Shown: one piece after another, positions 43,737-52,288 of the stretch
Layout of the letters: the number at the start of each line of letters is the position of its first letter
How positions within the stretch are numbered: position 1 is the first letter of the stretch
From: Nephthysia sp036513515
GTDB lineage: Bacteria; Chloroflexota; Dormibacteria; Dormibacterales; Dormibacteraceae
NCBI GenBank assembly: GCA_036513515.1
Contig: DATBYW010000079.1
Span: 1-64,000, forward strand
Reading direction: 5' to 3'
Length of the DNA: 64,000 bases
Made by a program: the position numbers and the translations under genes
The notes under the pieces: model-generated
The model's database searches: none
Seen by the model: the letters and a program-made list of their open reading frames with translations, nothing else
What the model was told of the DNA's origin: nothing

Positions 43737-45833
43737 TTACTCCTGCTCTTTCCTGCGCCGGCTCCTGCGGCGGGGGTGGGTGGGCGGTGGGCCGGCGGCT
43801 TCGGGGTCGGCGAGCAGCACGCTCACCGCCCGGTCGGGGCCGGCGGAAAGGCCCTCCTCCTCGAGGTCGAGCCAGATCCTGGTCAGCGCCAGGTAGATGT
43901 CGGTCTCGGTCCAGCCAGGCAGGCGCTCATCGAGGTCCTGCGAGCGGACCACGGCCATGAGAGGTTTGTAGACGGAGTCGTACCAGCTGGCCGCTGCGTC
44001 GGGGATCGACACCTCGTGTCCCTGCTCGATGCCCAGGAAGTATCGATGGCCCAGGATGTGGTCGAACAGTACGTCGTAGCGGCCGAGCTGGCTGCACTCC
44101 AGGCGAGCCTCCGGACGGGTCCGGTCCAGCTCCGTGCGTTCGAGGAATTTGGCGTACTCCTCGGCCTTCAGCAGTTCCTCGGGCTTGATATCCGAGCTGA
44201 GGGGCGCCCGCGTCTTCACCTCCGTGACCTCCGCGCGGATGGTCTGCCAGCCGAGGGTCCGCGCGACCGAGACACGGGCGTGACCGTCTCTCACGAAGTA
44301 CACGTCGCCCAGCTGGTAGACCTTGATCGGCGGCAGTTCGACACCCTTCTCCATGAGCGCGAAGAGCTCCACCCAGCGCTGCTGGACGCGGCGCCTGCGC
44401 GGCAGGAAAGAGGCGCTGAAATCCGGCGTGCGGTTCTCCGTGCCCCTGATCCGGGCCACCGGGATCTCCTGGATTCCCCTGTCCTCCTCGCCGGTGATGC
44501 CGGCGGCCTCCACCACCTCGTTGAGCGGCGGCAGCGGCTTCGGCCGCCGGCTGAAGGCGGATGTCAGGTCATCGCGAAACGCCTCCTGGCGCTCCTGGTC
44601 GAACTCGATCACGGCCTCCCGGGTTGAAGACGGACCGGGCAGCCGCCGGCCACCAAGCCGTCTCAGGACGCGGGCCACCAATCGGTCCGGATCGACCTGA
44701 TTGGGCGGCCGCCAGGTGCCGACATCGTGGAGGAGGTCGTCAAGCGCTGCTGCCAGTGCCACGGCGTGGCGTTCCTGGGGTGCCGCCGTCGCGAAGCGGG
44801 CGACCTCATCTCTTCCCCTCGCGACCTCGTCGTCGACCTCTTCTCCTTTGAGCCGGCGGTCGATCGCCTGGACCGCGATGCCCCCCGCCGCCAGGAGGTG
44901 GGGTCGTGCCTGCGCCCACTGTTCCGCCTCGGCTTGCTCGGGCCGCGGCGCTTCGGCCGCCTGCCGGGCCAGTGCGCGGACGGTCCGGTAGAGGTAGGAG
45001 ATCAACCGCAGGCGATCTTCAAGGCTGCTCAGGTCCTGCAAGCGCCCGAAGTGCCAGGGGTTCCAGCGCAGGGCGTCCTCGGCCGGACCGACCTCGGCCA
45101 CCGCGGCGTCAGCCTTCTCGCTGTTGGAGCGGACCTCGCGCCGGTTGGCCTCCGTGTCGCCGTAGGTGCCCGCCAGCTGGAGAGTCCGCAGCACGTCGGA
45201 CCTGATCTTCTGGCTCGCCTCCCGGAACTCCTGCCGAATGCCGCGCACCGGGTTGGGCGGCCAGAGCAGCGCCGCCACCGCGACGCCCACGGCGCCGCCC
45301 ACGACCGTCTCCCAGAGGCGGGCGATGTTCGCGTCGCTGCCGGAGGCGAGCACAAGCAGGGCGGAGACCGCGATCTGGTTGTTGAATCCCAGGCGCTGCA
45401 GCCTCAACCAGCCGCCCATGATCATGCCCAGGAACATGATCCCGGCCACCACCGGCGCCGAGAGGCCCAGGAAGTGGATGGCGATCAGGCCGAGAATCAG
45501 CCCGGCGATCACGCCGAGCAGGAACTGCAGTGAGTTCAGGAGCGAACCGTAGGCGTTGCCCTGCATCAGGATGACCACCGCCAGCACGGCGTCGAAAGGT
45601 TTCGGGTTGCCGAAGGCCTGGCCCAGGAACCAGGCCAGACCGGACGCCAGCGCGACCTTGGTCGAGAGCACGGCCACCGGGCCCATAAAGCTGGGCGGCT
45701 CCGCGAGGCGCCAGAGCAGGTAGCGGAGGCGGCTCCTCAGGCGCCCGAACGCAGACGCGGACGTGGCAAGCGAGCGCCTGAGCTGCGCCGCCTCATCGTC
45801 GGTCCGCGGCTGGGCCGTGGTTTGATCTTCCAT
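43737..45833 (-). CDS. FUSC-like membrane protein fused to ParB-like domain
   Basis: This is a protein of 698 residues. The N-terminal part has about six hydrophobic helices (about 50-200) with the FUSC/aromatic-acid-exporter layout (A-V-V-I-L-M-Q-G, then N-N-Q-I-A-V-S-A-L-L-V). A helical cytosolic segment follows to about 390. The C-terminal part (about 440-600) contains a ParB/sulfiredoxin-like core (L-P-P-I-K-V-Y, then F-V-R-D-G-H-A-R-V-S-V-A-R). ATG 45833 is chosen for the GGGAGA box before it. FUSC proteins export aromatic acids; the ParB-like domain's role here is unknown. Confidence 0.82.
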   Translation of the reverse strand: MEDQTTAQPRTDDEAAQLRRSLATSASAFGRLRSRLRYLLWRLAEPPSFMGPVAVLSTKVALASGLAWFLGQAFGNPKPFDAVLAVVILMQGNAYGSLLNSLQFLLGVIAGLILGLIAIHFLGLSAPVVAGIMFLGMIMGGWLRLQRLGFNNQIAVSALLVLASGSDANIARLWETVVGGAVGVAVAALLWPPNPVRGIRQEFREASQKIRSDVLRTLQLAGTYGDTEANRREVRSNSEKADAAVAEVGPAEDALRWNPWHFGRLQDLSSLEDRLRLISYLYRTVRALARQAAEAPRPEQAEAEQWAQARPHLLAAGGIAVQAIDRRLKGEEVDDEVARGRDEVARFATAAPQERHAVALAAALDDLLHDVGTWRPPNQVDPDRLVARVLRRLGGRRLPGPSSTREAVIEFDQERQEAFRDDLTSAFSRRPKPLPPLNEVVEAAGITGEEDRGIQEIPVARIRGTENRTPDFSASFLPRRRRVQQRWVELFALMEKGVELPPIKVYQLGDVYFVRDGHARVSVARTLGWQTIRAEVTEVKTRAPLSSDIKPEELLKAEEYAKFLERTELDRTRPEARLECSQLGRYDVLFDHILGHRYFLGIEQGHEVSIPDAAASWYDSVYKPLMAVVRSQDLDERLPGWTETDIYLALTRIWLDLEEEGLSAGPDRAVSVLLADPEAAGPPPTHPRRRSRRRKEQE

Positions 45834-45918
45834 GAGGATCTCCCGTCCTGTGGCTCCCCCTCCCCGCACCCGCAGGTCCGGCGCGCCGGGAGCCCGCAAC
45901 CATGCTACGGCCGAGTCG

Positions 45919-45940
45919 CCCTCCCCCCGCGCGCGGAGGG
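45919..45940. terminator. C/G hairpin between convergent-style gene ends
   Basis: CCCTCC and GGAGGG flank a C/G-rich loop between the ArsR regulator 3' end and the start of the FUSC-ParB gene. It is of the same type as other intergenic hairpins in the window and likely ends the regulator transcript. Confidence 0.4.
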
Positions 45941-45966
45941 AGGTGGGTGGGCCTGGGGGGAGGACG

Positions 45967-46968
45967 TCAGGAACTGGGCAGCACTGCTGTGGTCAGTTCG
46001 GCGAGGAGGCCTCGGAGTCGATCACCGTCGACGGCGTACAAGGTGCGACCGTGCTGGCGAACCCCGTTCACCAGCGCGGCCTCCCTGAGGATCCGGAAGT
46101 GGGTGCTCACTGTCGGTTGAGCCAGCTCGAAGGCGTCAGCCAGCTCGGTGATGGTTGCCGGCTGCGCTGCCAGATGTGACAGCATCGCGAGCCGGGTTGG
46201 ATCTGAGAGCGCCTTGACCCGCGCCGCCAGCTTTTCCGCGTGGTGGCGGAGGTCCTGAGCGCCGCGCTGCGGGTCCACCGAGAAGCCCAGCACCCAGGTG
46301 CTGGGCAGGTCGAAGAGCAATACCCAGCCGGTCGAGACGCTGCTGGGCGCCAGCGCAAGGCGTCCACGCTCTTCGGCACTCTGCAGCTCCTGGTCGAACT
46401 TGTTGCAGTTGAGATGACCTCGAAGGACCTCGATCGTGCCGGAGGCGATCGACTGCCGGGCGCGGAGGCGGTCCGTCACGGCCTCCACCCGGCGGAGGCC
46501 TTCGCTCTCCCAGCCGGGCAGGATCTCCCGCCAGAGGTCGTTGAGCAGCGCGACCCAGCGGCGACGGAGACCGCTGTCACGGCGAAGCCGGTCGAGCCGG
46601 GCCAGAAGGGCTTCGCGGTCCTGGGGCGCTTCGGACGACAGCGCCACACCTTTGGTGGCGAACACCTCGGCCGGTGCCATGGCCAGGAGCGGAGCCGGGT
46701 CGGTGCCGAGCAAGACCCCAAGCCTGTCAGCCACCACAAGGATCTCGCCCATACCGACGGTTGCGTCAGGCCAGAAGTCCAGCACGCGCTGGGCAAGCGC
46801 CCTCGAGCGACGGCTCGGCCTCCCGGGAGCGGACAGGCCGTGGCGCTCGTAGCCGTTCTGCAGCGCGAACGTCAGCGAGTAGAGCTCCATGGCAGCCGAG
46901 GGGAGGATCGGTGGAGCGCCGACCGGTTCGAGCCGGCTGTCCACAGCGGGATCGGCGATCACTGGCAT
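45967..46968 (-). CDS. ArsR-type transcriptional regulator with long N-terminal domain
   Basis: This is a 333-residue protein. A C-terminal ArsR winged helix (about 235-325) has L-S-D-P-T-R-L-A-M-L-S-H-L and T-I-T-E-L-A-D-A-F-E-L-A-Q-P-T-V-S-T-H-F. The N-terminal 220 residues form the helical DUF5937-like ligand/dimerisation domain. It has no obvious metal-cysteine pair, so a metal sensor is unlikely. A perfect inverted repeat lies just upstream of its start, between it and a divergent small gene, suggesting autoregulation. Confidence 0.85.
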   Translation of the reverse strand: MPVIADPAVDSRLEPVGAPPILPSAAMELYSLTFALQNGYERHGLSAPGRPSRRSRALAQRVLDFWPDATVGMGEILVVADRLGVLLGTDPAPLLAMAPAEVFATKGVALSSEAPQDREALLARLDRLRRDSGLRRRWVALLNDLWREILPGWESEGLRRVEAVTDRLRARQSIASGTIEVLRGHLNCNKFDQELQSAEERGRLALAPSSVSTGWVLLFDLPSTWVLGFSVDPQRGAQDLRHHAEKLAARVKALSDPTRLAMLSHLAAQPATITELADAFELAQPTVSTHFRILREAALVNGVRQHGRTLYAVDGDRLRGLLAELTTAVLPSS

Positions 46969-46976
46969 AGCTAGTC

Positions 46977-47004
46977 GACTATATCAGAAAGCGCCGATAT
47001 AGTC
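46977..47004. promoter_or_regulatory. Inverted-repeat operator for ArsR-type regulator
   Basis: GACTATATC and GATATAGTC form a perfect nine-base inverted repeat with a ten-base spacer, in an AT-rich patch eight bases upstream of the regulator start and 16 bases upstream of a divergent small ORF. A third GATATA half-site follows at 47006. The position and symmetry fit a dimeric winged-helix repressor site controlling both genes. Confidence 0.6.
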
Positions 47005-47020
47005 AGATATACTCGTGGGC

Positions 47021-47194
47021 ATGTGGACTGAGTACGAGTTGGAACTCGAAGTGAAGGAGCGAGCGGCGCACTTGAGCCAGCAGCGGGAGCACCTGCGGCC
47101 CCGAACGCCCACATCGCTCAGGGTTGCGGTTGTCCTGCGATCCATGGCCGACCGGCTGGAGGCACGCGCGGCAGGAGCGGTTCGAGCCGTCTGA
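47021..47194 (+). CDS. Small protein divergent from ArsR regulator
   Basis: This is a 57-residue ORF, too short for a length-filtered ORF list, starting M-W-T-E-Y-E-L-E-L-E-V-K-E-R and rich in charged residues with a helical pattern, ending R-A-V. It is the first gene on the other side of the regulator's inverted repeat, so it is probably under its control. There is no strong Shine-Dalgarno before the ATG and no known family. Confidence 0.5.
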   Translation: MWTEYELELEVKERAAHLSQQREHLRPRTPTSLRVAVVLRSMADRLEARAAGAVRAV

Positions 47195-47309
47195 CGGCCC
47201 GGCCCGCTCCTCCTTTACGTCGCCGCCCGGCCGCCCCGCCGTCACTGCGACACCGGCTTGCCATCATTTCGTCGAGACCTGCGGCGACTCAGGCACTACC
47301 GTGTGCGGC

Positions 47310-47846
47310 ATGAGCGAACCGCAAGATCCCCAACCGGCCGGCGGCGGACCCGCCGGCGATTCCCGCTCGCCGGGGCCGCCGCCGCCAGCACCGCCGCCGC
47401 CGTCCGACTATCCTCCGGGCTATCCCTCCTCGCCGCCGGGGGCTCCGCCCGGGGTGGAACCGGGGCACACGCCGCCGGTCGGGTATGGGACCGGTCCCTA
47501 CGGGGCCTTGCAGCCCCAGGCGGTGCCTCCCGACGAGGAGCGGCTCTGGAGCATGTTCAGCCACCTCAGCTTCTTCGTCTTCGGCATCATCGCGCCCCTG
47601 ATCATCATGCTCACGATCGGCTCTCGCTCCGGCTACGTCCGCCACCACGCCGTGGAGGCGCTCAACTTCCACATCACGGTCTGGATCGCGAGCTTCGTCG
47701 CCGGTCTCACCATCCTCCTGGTGATCGGGATCTTCCTGCTGCCCGCCGTCCTCATCGCGGCCGCCGTCTTCACGGTGATCGCAGCCGTCCGCGCCTACCA
47801 GGGCGTGCCCTACCGCTATCCACTCTCGATCCGCCTGATCTCCTGA
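47310..47846 (+). CDS. DUF4870 (Tic20-like) membrane protein
   Basis: This is a 178-residue protein. The first 85 residues are Pro/Gly-rich and disordered, typical of a cytosolic tail. The rest has three hydrophobic helices with the DUF4870 signature W-S-M-F-S-H-L-S-F-F and R-H-H-A-V-E-A-L-N-F-H. It is a member of the Tic20-related family of unknown function. ATG 47310 is taken over earlier in-frame GTGs because the tail begins M-S-E-P. A strong hairpin follows. Confidence 0.85.
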   Translation: MSEPQDPQPAGGGPAGDSRSPGPPPPAPPPPSDYPPGYPSSPPGAPPGVEPGHTPPVGYGTGPYGALQPQAVPPDEERLWSMFSHLSFFVFGIIAPLIIMLTIGSRSGYVRHHAVEALNFHITVWIASFVAGLTILLVIGIFLLPAVLIAAAVFTVIAAVRAYQGVPYRYPLSIRLIS

Positions 47847-47862
47847 GCCGGATACTGCGCCC

Positions 47863-47886
47863 GCGGGGGAGGCCTGCCTCCCCCGC
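47863..47886 (+). terminator. Strong hairpin after DUF4870 gene
   Basis: A perfect 11-bp inverted repeat (GCGGGGGAGGC / GCCTCCCCCGC) with a two-base loop lies 16 bases after the stop. It is the longest perfect hairpin of this style in the window. Confidence 0.65.
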
Positions 47887-48075
47887 GCTCTCAGGTTGAT
47901 GAAAAAGGGTTGTCGAACGAGTTGGCCATCCAGGTGGTCCAGATTCGAGCGCATTTCCGAGCACCGGAGTGAGCGCATCTGAAGCGCGCGAGGGCCGGCT
48001 CAGCATCTGGCGATTCGTGCCCGACGAGGCCGGCTTCTTTTCAAGCGGACCACCGAGAGGCTGGTTGAAAGTAAT

Positions 48076-48471
48076 ATGCAGCATTCGATGGCAAGGCCCA
48101 AGAAGGCAGACGCGCGTGTCGCCACCAACCCCAGACCCAGGCCAGGAGTTGGAGCGAGCGGGCGGGGCGGCGATCCCGATCCGCGAGCCCTGGTCAGGGC
48201 CCTGAGTCGAGAGGTCGCTCGCCTGCCGGCTCTCGAGGCTGAGCTGGCGGCTGCCGAGCAGACGATCCAGGACCACCGCCGCCGAAGTGACCAGGAGGGG
48301 AAACGCAGCGCCGGCGCGCAGGCGTCCTTGACGATCGTGGTGGAGACCCTTCAGGCTATCACCGCGATCAGCCACGGGAAGCGCGTGGACCGCCGCCTCG
48401 CAAAGGCGCAGAAGCTGGCGGCGCGAGCTCTGAAACGAGTGGAAAACAGCCAGGCTCCTGTGGACAGGTGA
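48076..48471 (+). CDS. Hypothetical coiled-coil protein
   Basis: This is a 131-residue basic protein. The N-terminal 35 residues are disordered (K, P, R and G). From about 40 to 80 there is a heptad-like helix (L-V-R-A-L-S-R-E-V-A-R-L-P-A-L-E-A-E-L), consistent with a coiled coil. It has no known family. ATG 48091 is an alternative start (M-A-R-P-K-K). A longer antisense frame overlaps, but the coiled-coil pattern favours this strand. Confidence 0.45.
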   Translation: MQHSMARPKKADARVATNPRPRPGVGASGRGGDPDPRALVRALSREVARLPALEAELAAAEQTIQDHRRRSDQEGKRSAGAQASLTIVVETLQAITAISHGKRVDRRLAKAQKLAARALKRVENSQAPVDR

Positions 48472-48607
48472 CTCAGTAGGACGCTGCTCGAGACGAATCA
48501 CCGGATAGATCGCGCTCGAGTCTTGCGGCCAGGGCCTGCCCCCGGATGGGCGAGGTACTCTGTTAGTCGCACACAGTCCGGTCTATGAGGAGAAAGGGTT
48601 AGTCGAC

Positions 48608-48895
48608 ATGCAGGGGCTCGTCACCGCTCAAGAGTTGGCCGATACGCTGAACAGACTGCGGCCCAGCGACCCAATGTGGGACGAGGGCGGTTTCCGCGTG
48701 AGCGGGCGGTGGCTGGAAATTGATCCCGACGCCTCCGATGCCCTGGCCGCAAAGTTGCTTCGCTGCCGGCTGACGAAGGCTCGCAGGTTGAACGAGGCGG
48801 AGGCACGCTGGCTGGTGGCAGGTGGAGTCGGTGTCGTATACGACGACGAGAGCGGCTGGACGCCGGCTCCCGACGGCAAGAACCACCGCAAATAG
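48608..48895 (+). CDS. Small hypothetical protein
   Basis: This is a 95-residue soluble protein starting M-Q-G-L-V-T-A-Q-E-L-A-D-T-L-N and containing L-A-A-K-L-L-R-C-R-L-T-K-A-R-R-L-N-E-A-E-A-R-W-L, a helix-rich middle. A GAGGAGAAAGGG box precedes the ATG. The family is unknown. A bidirectional hairpin separates it from the convergent phospholipase gene. Confidence 0.55.
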   Translation: MQGLVTAQELADTLNRLRPSDPMWDEGGFRVSGRWLEIDPDASDALAAKLLRCRLTKARRLNEAEARWLVAGGVGVVYDDESGWTPAPDGKNHRK

Positions 48896-48915
48896 TCCGC
48901 AAACCTCAGTAGAAA

Positions 48916-48937
48916 TTCCCTCCCTTGCGGGAGGGAA
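48916..48937. terminator. Bidirectional terminator between convergent genes
   Basis: A perfect nine-base inverted repeat (TTCCCTCCC / GGGAGGGAA) with a TTGC loop lies between the stops of the 95-residue ORF and the phospholipase gene. Flanking T/A residues make this the most conventional terminator in the window. Confidence 0.7.
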
Positions 48938-48943
48938 GGCCAT

Positions 48944-50479
48944 TCATCGGTGGTTGGCGGCGTTGTACTTGGCTTGTACGTCGCGCAGGAATTTGACCGC
49001 GTCGAACTTGGTGTGGATCTGCTCGTAGGTGGACAGAAGACGGTCCTTCTCCTGGTCGATAGCCGAGCCCAGGTCCCGCTTGGCCGCCGCCGCCAGGTGC
49101 AGCTCACGCGCCATGGCGACCTGCAGGAATCCGACCAGCGTCGAATCAACCGGTCCGGCCAGTTCCGCCGGGACTCTCTCGAGGACGCCGAGGAGCTGCT
49201 CATCCAGGTCCGGACCGCAGTCCGGAATGCCGGAGGGAGCCGGATCCGGGAGCCTCGTCGGTGCGTCCTGGCGGGGGGAGTCGAGAGCGAAGAGGTGGTC
49301 GAGACCGGCCGCGCCTGCGTCGCGAGCCGTCAGAGGATCCAGCCCGTGCAAACGCTCGACGGTGGCCAGGACTGAGGTGTGATCGTGCACCCTATGGTCG
49401 ATCGCTCCCCTCGTTGTGTAAGGGGAGATGACGAGCGTGGGGATCCGGACGCCCAGTTGATCGAACTGGAAGCCGTGACGGTTGTTGTCAGGCGAAAAGG
49501 GGTCGCCCGGAGGCGGGGCCGGCGGCGGGACGACGTGGTCGTAGAAGCCCCCGTGCTCGTCGTAAAGCACTATCAGAAGGCTGCTCTCCCAGACCGGCGA
49601 GTTGCGGATCGTCTCATACACATCCTTGAGCAGCTTTTCGCCCCTGGTCACGTCGTCGAGCGGATGTTGGGAGTTGCCGCACTTGAAGTTCCGCCCGTCG
49701 GCAAGGACGTGCCCGTAGTGAGGCTCGATGAACATGTAGGCATCGGCAAAGGCGGGGTCGTTGACTCTGGCGGCGAAGTCCTTGATCGAGAAGAACCGGC
49801 CTTCCAGGACGTGCTCGAGCATCCCACTGAGACTCAGCACCTGGGGTAGGGCGTCCCCCTCGGCGACGCTCCACGGCACTCCGGCTGCGCTCAACTTGTC
49901 GAAGATCGTCCCGCCGGCGAACTTGTAGCCGTCGAGCAATGCCGTTGCCGAACGGGCCATCGTCGGGGAGTCGTCAAGGCCGGCCGAGGAGGCCGCATGC
50001 ACGAAGCAGCGGTTGGGCCAGGTGGGGCCGGGCAGCGAGGAGAACCAGTGGTCACAAACCGCGAACTCGGCAGCGAGCGCGTTGATCACGGGCAGCTGAT
50101 CTGGGCGAAAGGCCCTCATCACGGCGGACGGATCGCCGCCGCTTGAGGACGCTGCGAGCCGCGAGGCGAATCCGGACATGGTGATCGGGGGATAGCGACC
50201 GGCGGCGTCCGGGTAGGTCGCGCCTTGACCGCAGAGCTGCTCGAGAACGTCTTCGAAGTTGTGAGGGGGGTCGACAGTCAGGCTGAAGTCGGCGCCGGCG
50301 GAGACGGCGATCTCCTCTCCAGACGGCAGCCGGTTCGTTTCCCCACCCGTGAGCCCTTCGACAGTCGTCGGTTCGCCGCTGACGGCGTCGGTGCCGGCGA
50401 GCGGGGAGAAGCCCAGCATGTGATCGAACGAACGGTTTTCCAGCATGAGGACGAAGACGTGTTCGACCAACTGGCTCAC
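48944..50479 (-). CDS. Phospholipase C/acid phosphatase-family phosphoesterase
   Basis: This is a 511-residue member of the PLC-type phosphoesterase family (PF04185). Metal and catalytic segments include V-L-M-L-E-N-R-S-F-D-H-M-L-G at the N-terminus, Y-D-E-H-G-G-F-Y-D-H-V-V-P-P in the middle and H-D-H-T-S-V-L-A later. No Tat or Sec signal is visible, unlike secreted homologues such as PlcA or PlcB. The C-terminal 80 residues are helical. It lies 40 bases downstream of the NrfD gene on the same strand, with a strong Shine-Dalgarno (GGAGG) before its ATG. Confidence 0.88.
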   Translation of the reverse strand: MSQLVEHVFVLMLENRSFDHMLGFSPLAGTDAVSGEPTTVEGLTGGETNRLPSGEEIAVSAGADFSLTVDPPHNFEDVLEQLCGQGATYPDAAGRYPPITMSGFASRLAASSSGGDPSAVMRAFRPDQLPVINALAAEFAVCDHWFSSLPGPTWPNRCFVHAASSAGLDDSPTMARSATALLDGYKFAGGTIFDKLSAAGVPWSVAEGDALPQVLSLSGMLEHVLEGRFFSIKDFAARVNDPAFADAYMFIEPHYGHVLADGRNFKCGNSQHPLDDVTRGEKLLKDVYETIRNSPVWESSLLIVLYDEHGGFYDHVVPPPAPPPGDPFSPDNNRHGFQFDQLGVRIPTLVISPYTTRGAIDHRVHDHTSVLATVERLHGLDPLTARDAGAAGLDHLFALDSPRQDAPTRLPDPAPSGIPDCGPDLDEQLLGVLERVPAELAGPVDSTLVGFLQVAMARELHLAAAAKRDLGSAIDQEKDRLLSTYEQIHTKFDAVKFLRDVQAKYNAANHR

Positions 50480-50519
50480 CTCCTTCTTCCCTGCGACGTG
50501 GACCGGATAAGTGTGCTGG

Positions 50520-51440
50520 CTAGCGTGTTTCCCGTGCGCGGGCGGGCCGGCCCAGCTCGCCGGGCCGCGCTTTGACGGTGTCCTGACCGATGGCGCCGCG
50601 CGCCGACGCGGGGCCGGCGCGCAGGACGGCGAAGCGCTCGGCCAGCGAACCGGCGAGGATCATGGCGCTCGCGGACACGGCGATCGGACGCCGCCTGCCC
50701 CCGGCCACCATCAGCAAGGCGCCGGTCCCGGTCAGGAGCCGGGCGGCCTGTGCCGGCAGGGCAGCGGACCCCTCGTGGTAGTGCCGCGCCTCGCTTCCGA
50801 GCGAGCGCTCCATCAGGGTGACGGAGGCCAGCTCCAGCAGCGAACCGAAGACGGCCAGGAACCGGGCCGGCGCCGAGTCCTCGGCCGGGACCAGGGCGCT
50901 GGCGGCCGCCCCCGCGCTGGCAGCCGCGCTTCCCGCGAAGACGAAGGGCAACTGGTGCCGCGCCTCGTGCCAGACCGGGACCGAGGTGTCGGAGACCAGC
51001 ACGGCCGTGTAGGTCGCCAGGGGCAGGCCCAGCAGGGCCGCCACCCCGTGGGCGAGGAATCCCAGAGGGCGCAGCACTCCCAGCGGGCGCAGAAGTTCCA
51101 GCACCTCGCCGAGCACCGCCCCTCCCAGCGCTCCGCCGAAGCCCGTCAGCACCCAGCTCCCCACGCTCATGGGTGAGGTCGGCTTGAGCACCCGCAGCAT
51201 GTTGTAGAACCTTTCAGGCCGGCCCAGGTCCGCGATGAGGAGCGGGGGACAGCCCAGAAGAGCCGCGAACGAGGTGAACAGGGAGGCGCGGGCCAGGCGC
51301 TGGTTCCCGGCCAGCCGGGCGGCAAAGCTCAAGAGGGCGGAGATGCCGGCCAGGCCGCCCAGCCAGAAGTAGATCGCCACCTCCGGCGTCCACACCGGGG
51401 GCTTGAGGACCGGCCGGCCGTAGTACCCTCGCTGACTCAC
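50520..51440 (-). CDS. NrfD-type membrane subunit of formate dehydrogenase complex
   Basis: This is a 306-residue protein with about eight to nine membrane helices and the PsrC/NrfD layout (V-A-I-Y-F-W-L-G-G-L-A-G near helix 1, D-L-G-R-P-E-R-F-Y-N-M-L after helix 2). It should anchor the FeS/Mo subunits and exchange electrons with quinone. GTG 51440 overlaps the FeS subunit's TGA by four bases (GTGA), so it is translationally coupled. This replaces the cytochrome b subunit seen in E. coli Fdn. Confidence 0.87.
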   Translation of the reverse strand: MSQRGYYGRPVLKPPVWTPEVAIYFWLGGLAGISALLSFAARLAGNQRLARASLFTSFAALLGCPPLLIADLGRPERFYNMLRVLKPTSPMSVGSWVLTGFGGALGGAVLGEVLELLRPLGVLRPLGFLAHGVAALLGLPLATYTAVLVSDTSVPVWHEARHQLPFVFAGSAAASAGAAASALVPAEDSAPARFLAVFGSLLELASVTLMERSLGSEARHYHEGSAALPAQAARLLTGTGALLMVAGGRRRPIAVSASAMILAGSLAERFAVLRAGPASARGAIGQDTVKARPGELGRPARARETR

Positions 51441-52288
51441 CGCCGCCCCGCGCTCAAGGCGAGGCCCACGCCGGCGACCACCAGACCTGCCGCCGCCGCC
51501 GCGGCTCCCCACATCTCCTTCAGCCGCCGGGTGGGGACCACCGGATGTTCGGGGAGGCCGTAGGTCTTCGGCTCATCCATCAGGAGGAACAGCGATCCCG
51601 CGCCGCCGAGGCCGTTGTCAGACTCGTCGGCGAGGTAGAGGCGGGCTTCCCTCCGGCCCTCCGCGTGCAGGGTCTCCAGCCTGCGCCCGGCCCGGGCGCG
51701 CAGCTCGGGGAGCGGGCCGAACTGGATCGACTTGGTGGGGCAGGCCTGGGCGCAGGCCGGTTCCAGACCGCCGCTGAGCCGGTCGTAGCATAGGGTGCAC
51801 TTCTGCGCGATTCCGTTCGTCTCCGGCCGGCTCACCACGCCTTCGCGGCGGGAGATGACGCCGAAGGGACAGGCGGGTATGCAATAGCCGCAGCCGTTGC
51901 AGACGTCCTGCTGCACGACCACCGTGTCGAACTCGGTGTGGAAGATGGCCCCGGTCGGGCAGACGTCGAGGCAGGCGGCCTCCTTGCAGTGCTTGCAGAC
52001 GTCCGAGTTCATCAGCCAGACCAGCTCCCCGTCGGCGCGCCGCTGCTCGACGAAAGCCACGTGGCGCCAGTGGTTGGCGTCGAGTTCGCCGGTGTTGTCG
52101 TAGGAGGCGTTCAAGAAACGGATGTCGGTCAGGTCGACGGGGACGTCGTTCCACTGCTTGCACGCGACCTCACAGGCCTTGCACCCGATGCAGATGCTGC
52201 TGTCGGTGAAGAAGCCCAGCTCGTCGCCGGGGCGGGGCTGCACCACCTGCTCGCCGGGGTAGGGCGGGGGACCCGAGATCACTGCCAT
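51437..52288 (-). CDS. fdhB: Formate dehydrogenase FeS (beta) subunit
   Basis: This is a 283-residue ferredoxin-like subunit with four Cys clusters (C-I-G-C-K-A-C-E-V-A-C, C-K-H-C-K-E-A-A-C-L-D-V-C-P, C-N-G-C-G-Y-C-I-P-A-C-P, C-T-L-C-Y-D-R plus C-A-Q-A-C-P), giving four [4Fe-4S] centres. A C-terminal hydrophobic helix likely anchors it to the membrane. Its start codon shares one base with the stop of the catalytic subunit (TGATG). It passes electrons from the molybdenum subunit to NrfD. Confidence 0.92.
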   Translation of the reverse strand: MAVISGPPPYPGEQVVQPRPGDELGFFTDSSICIGCKACEVACKQWNDVPVDLTDIRFLNASYDNTGELDANHWRHVAFVEQRRADGELVWLMNSDVCKHCKEAACLDVCPTGAIFHTEFDTVVVQQDVCNGCGYCIPACPFGVISRREGVVSRPETNGIAQKCTLCYDRLSGGLEPACAQACPTKSIQFGPLPELRARAGRRLETLHAEGRREARLYLADESDNGLGGAGSLFLLMDEPKTYGLPEHPVVPTRRLKEMWGAAAAAAGLVVAGVGLALSAGRR

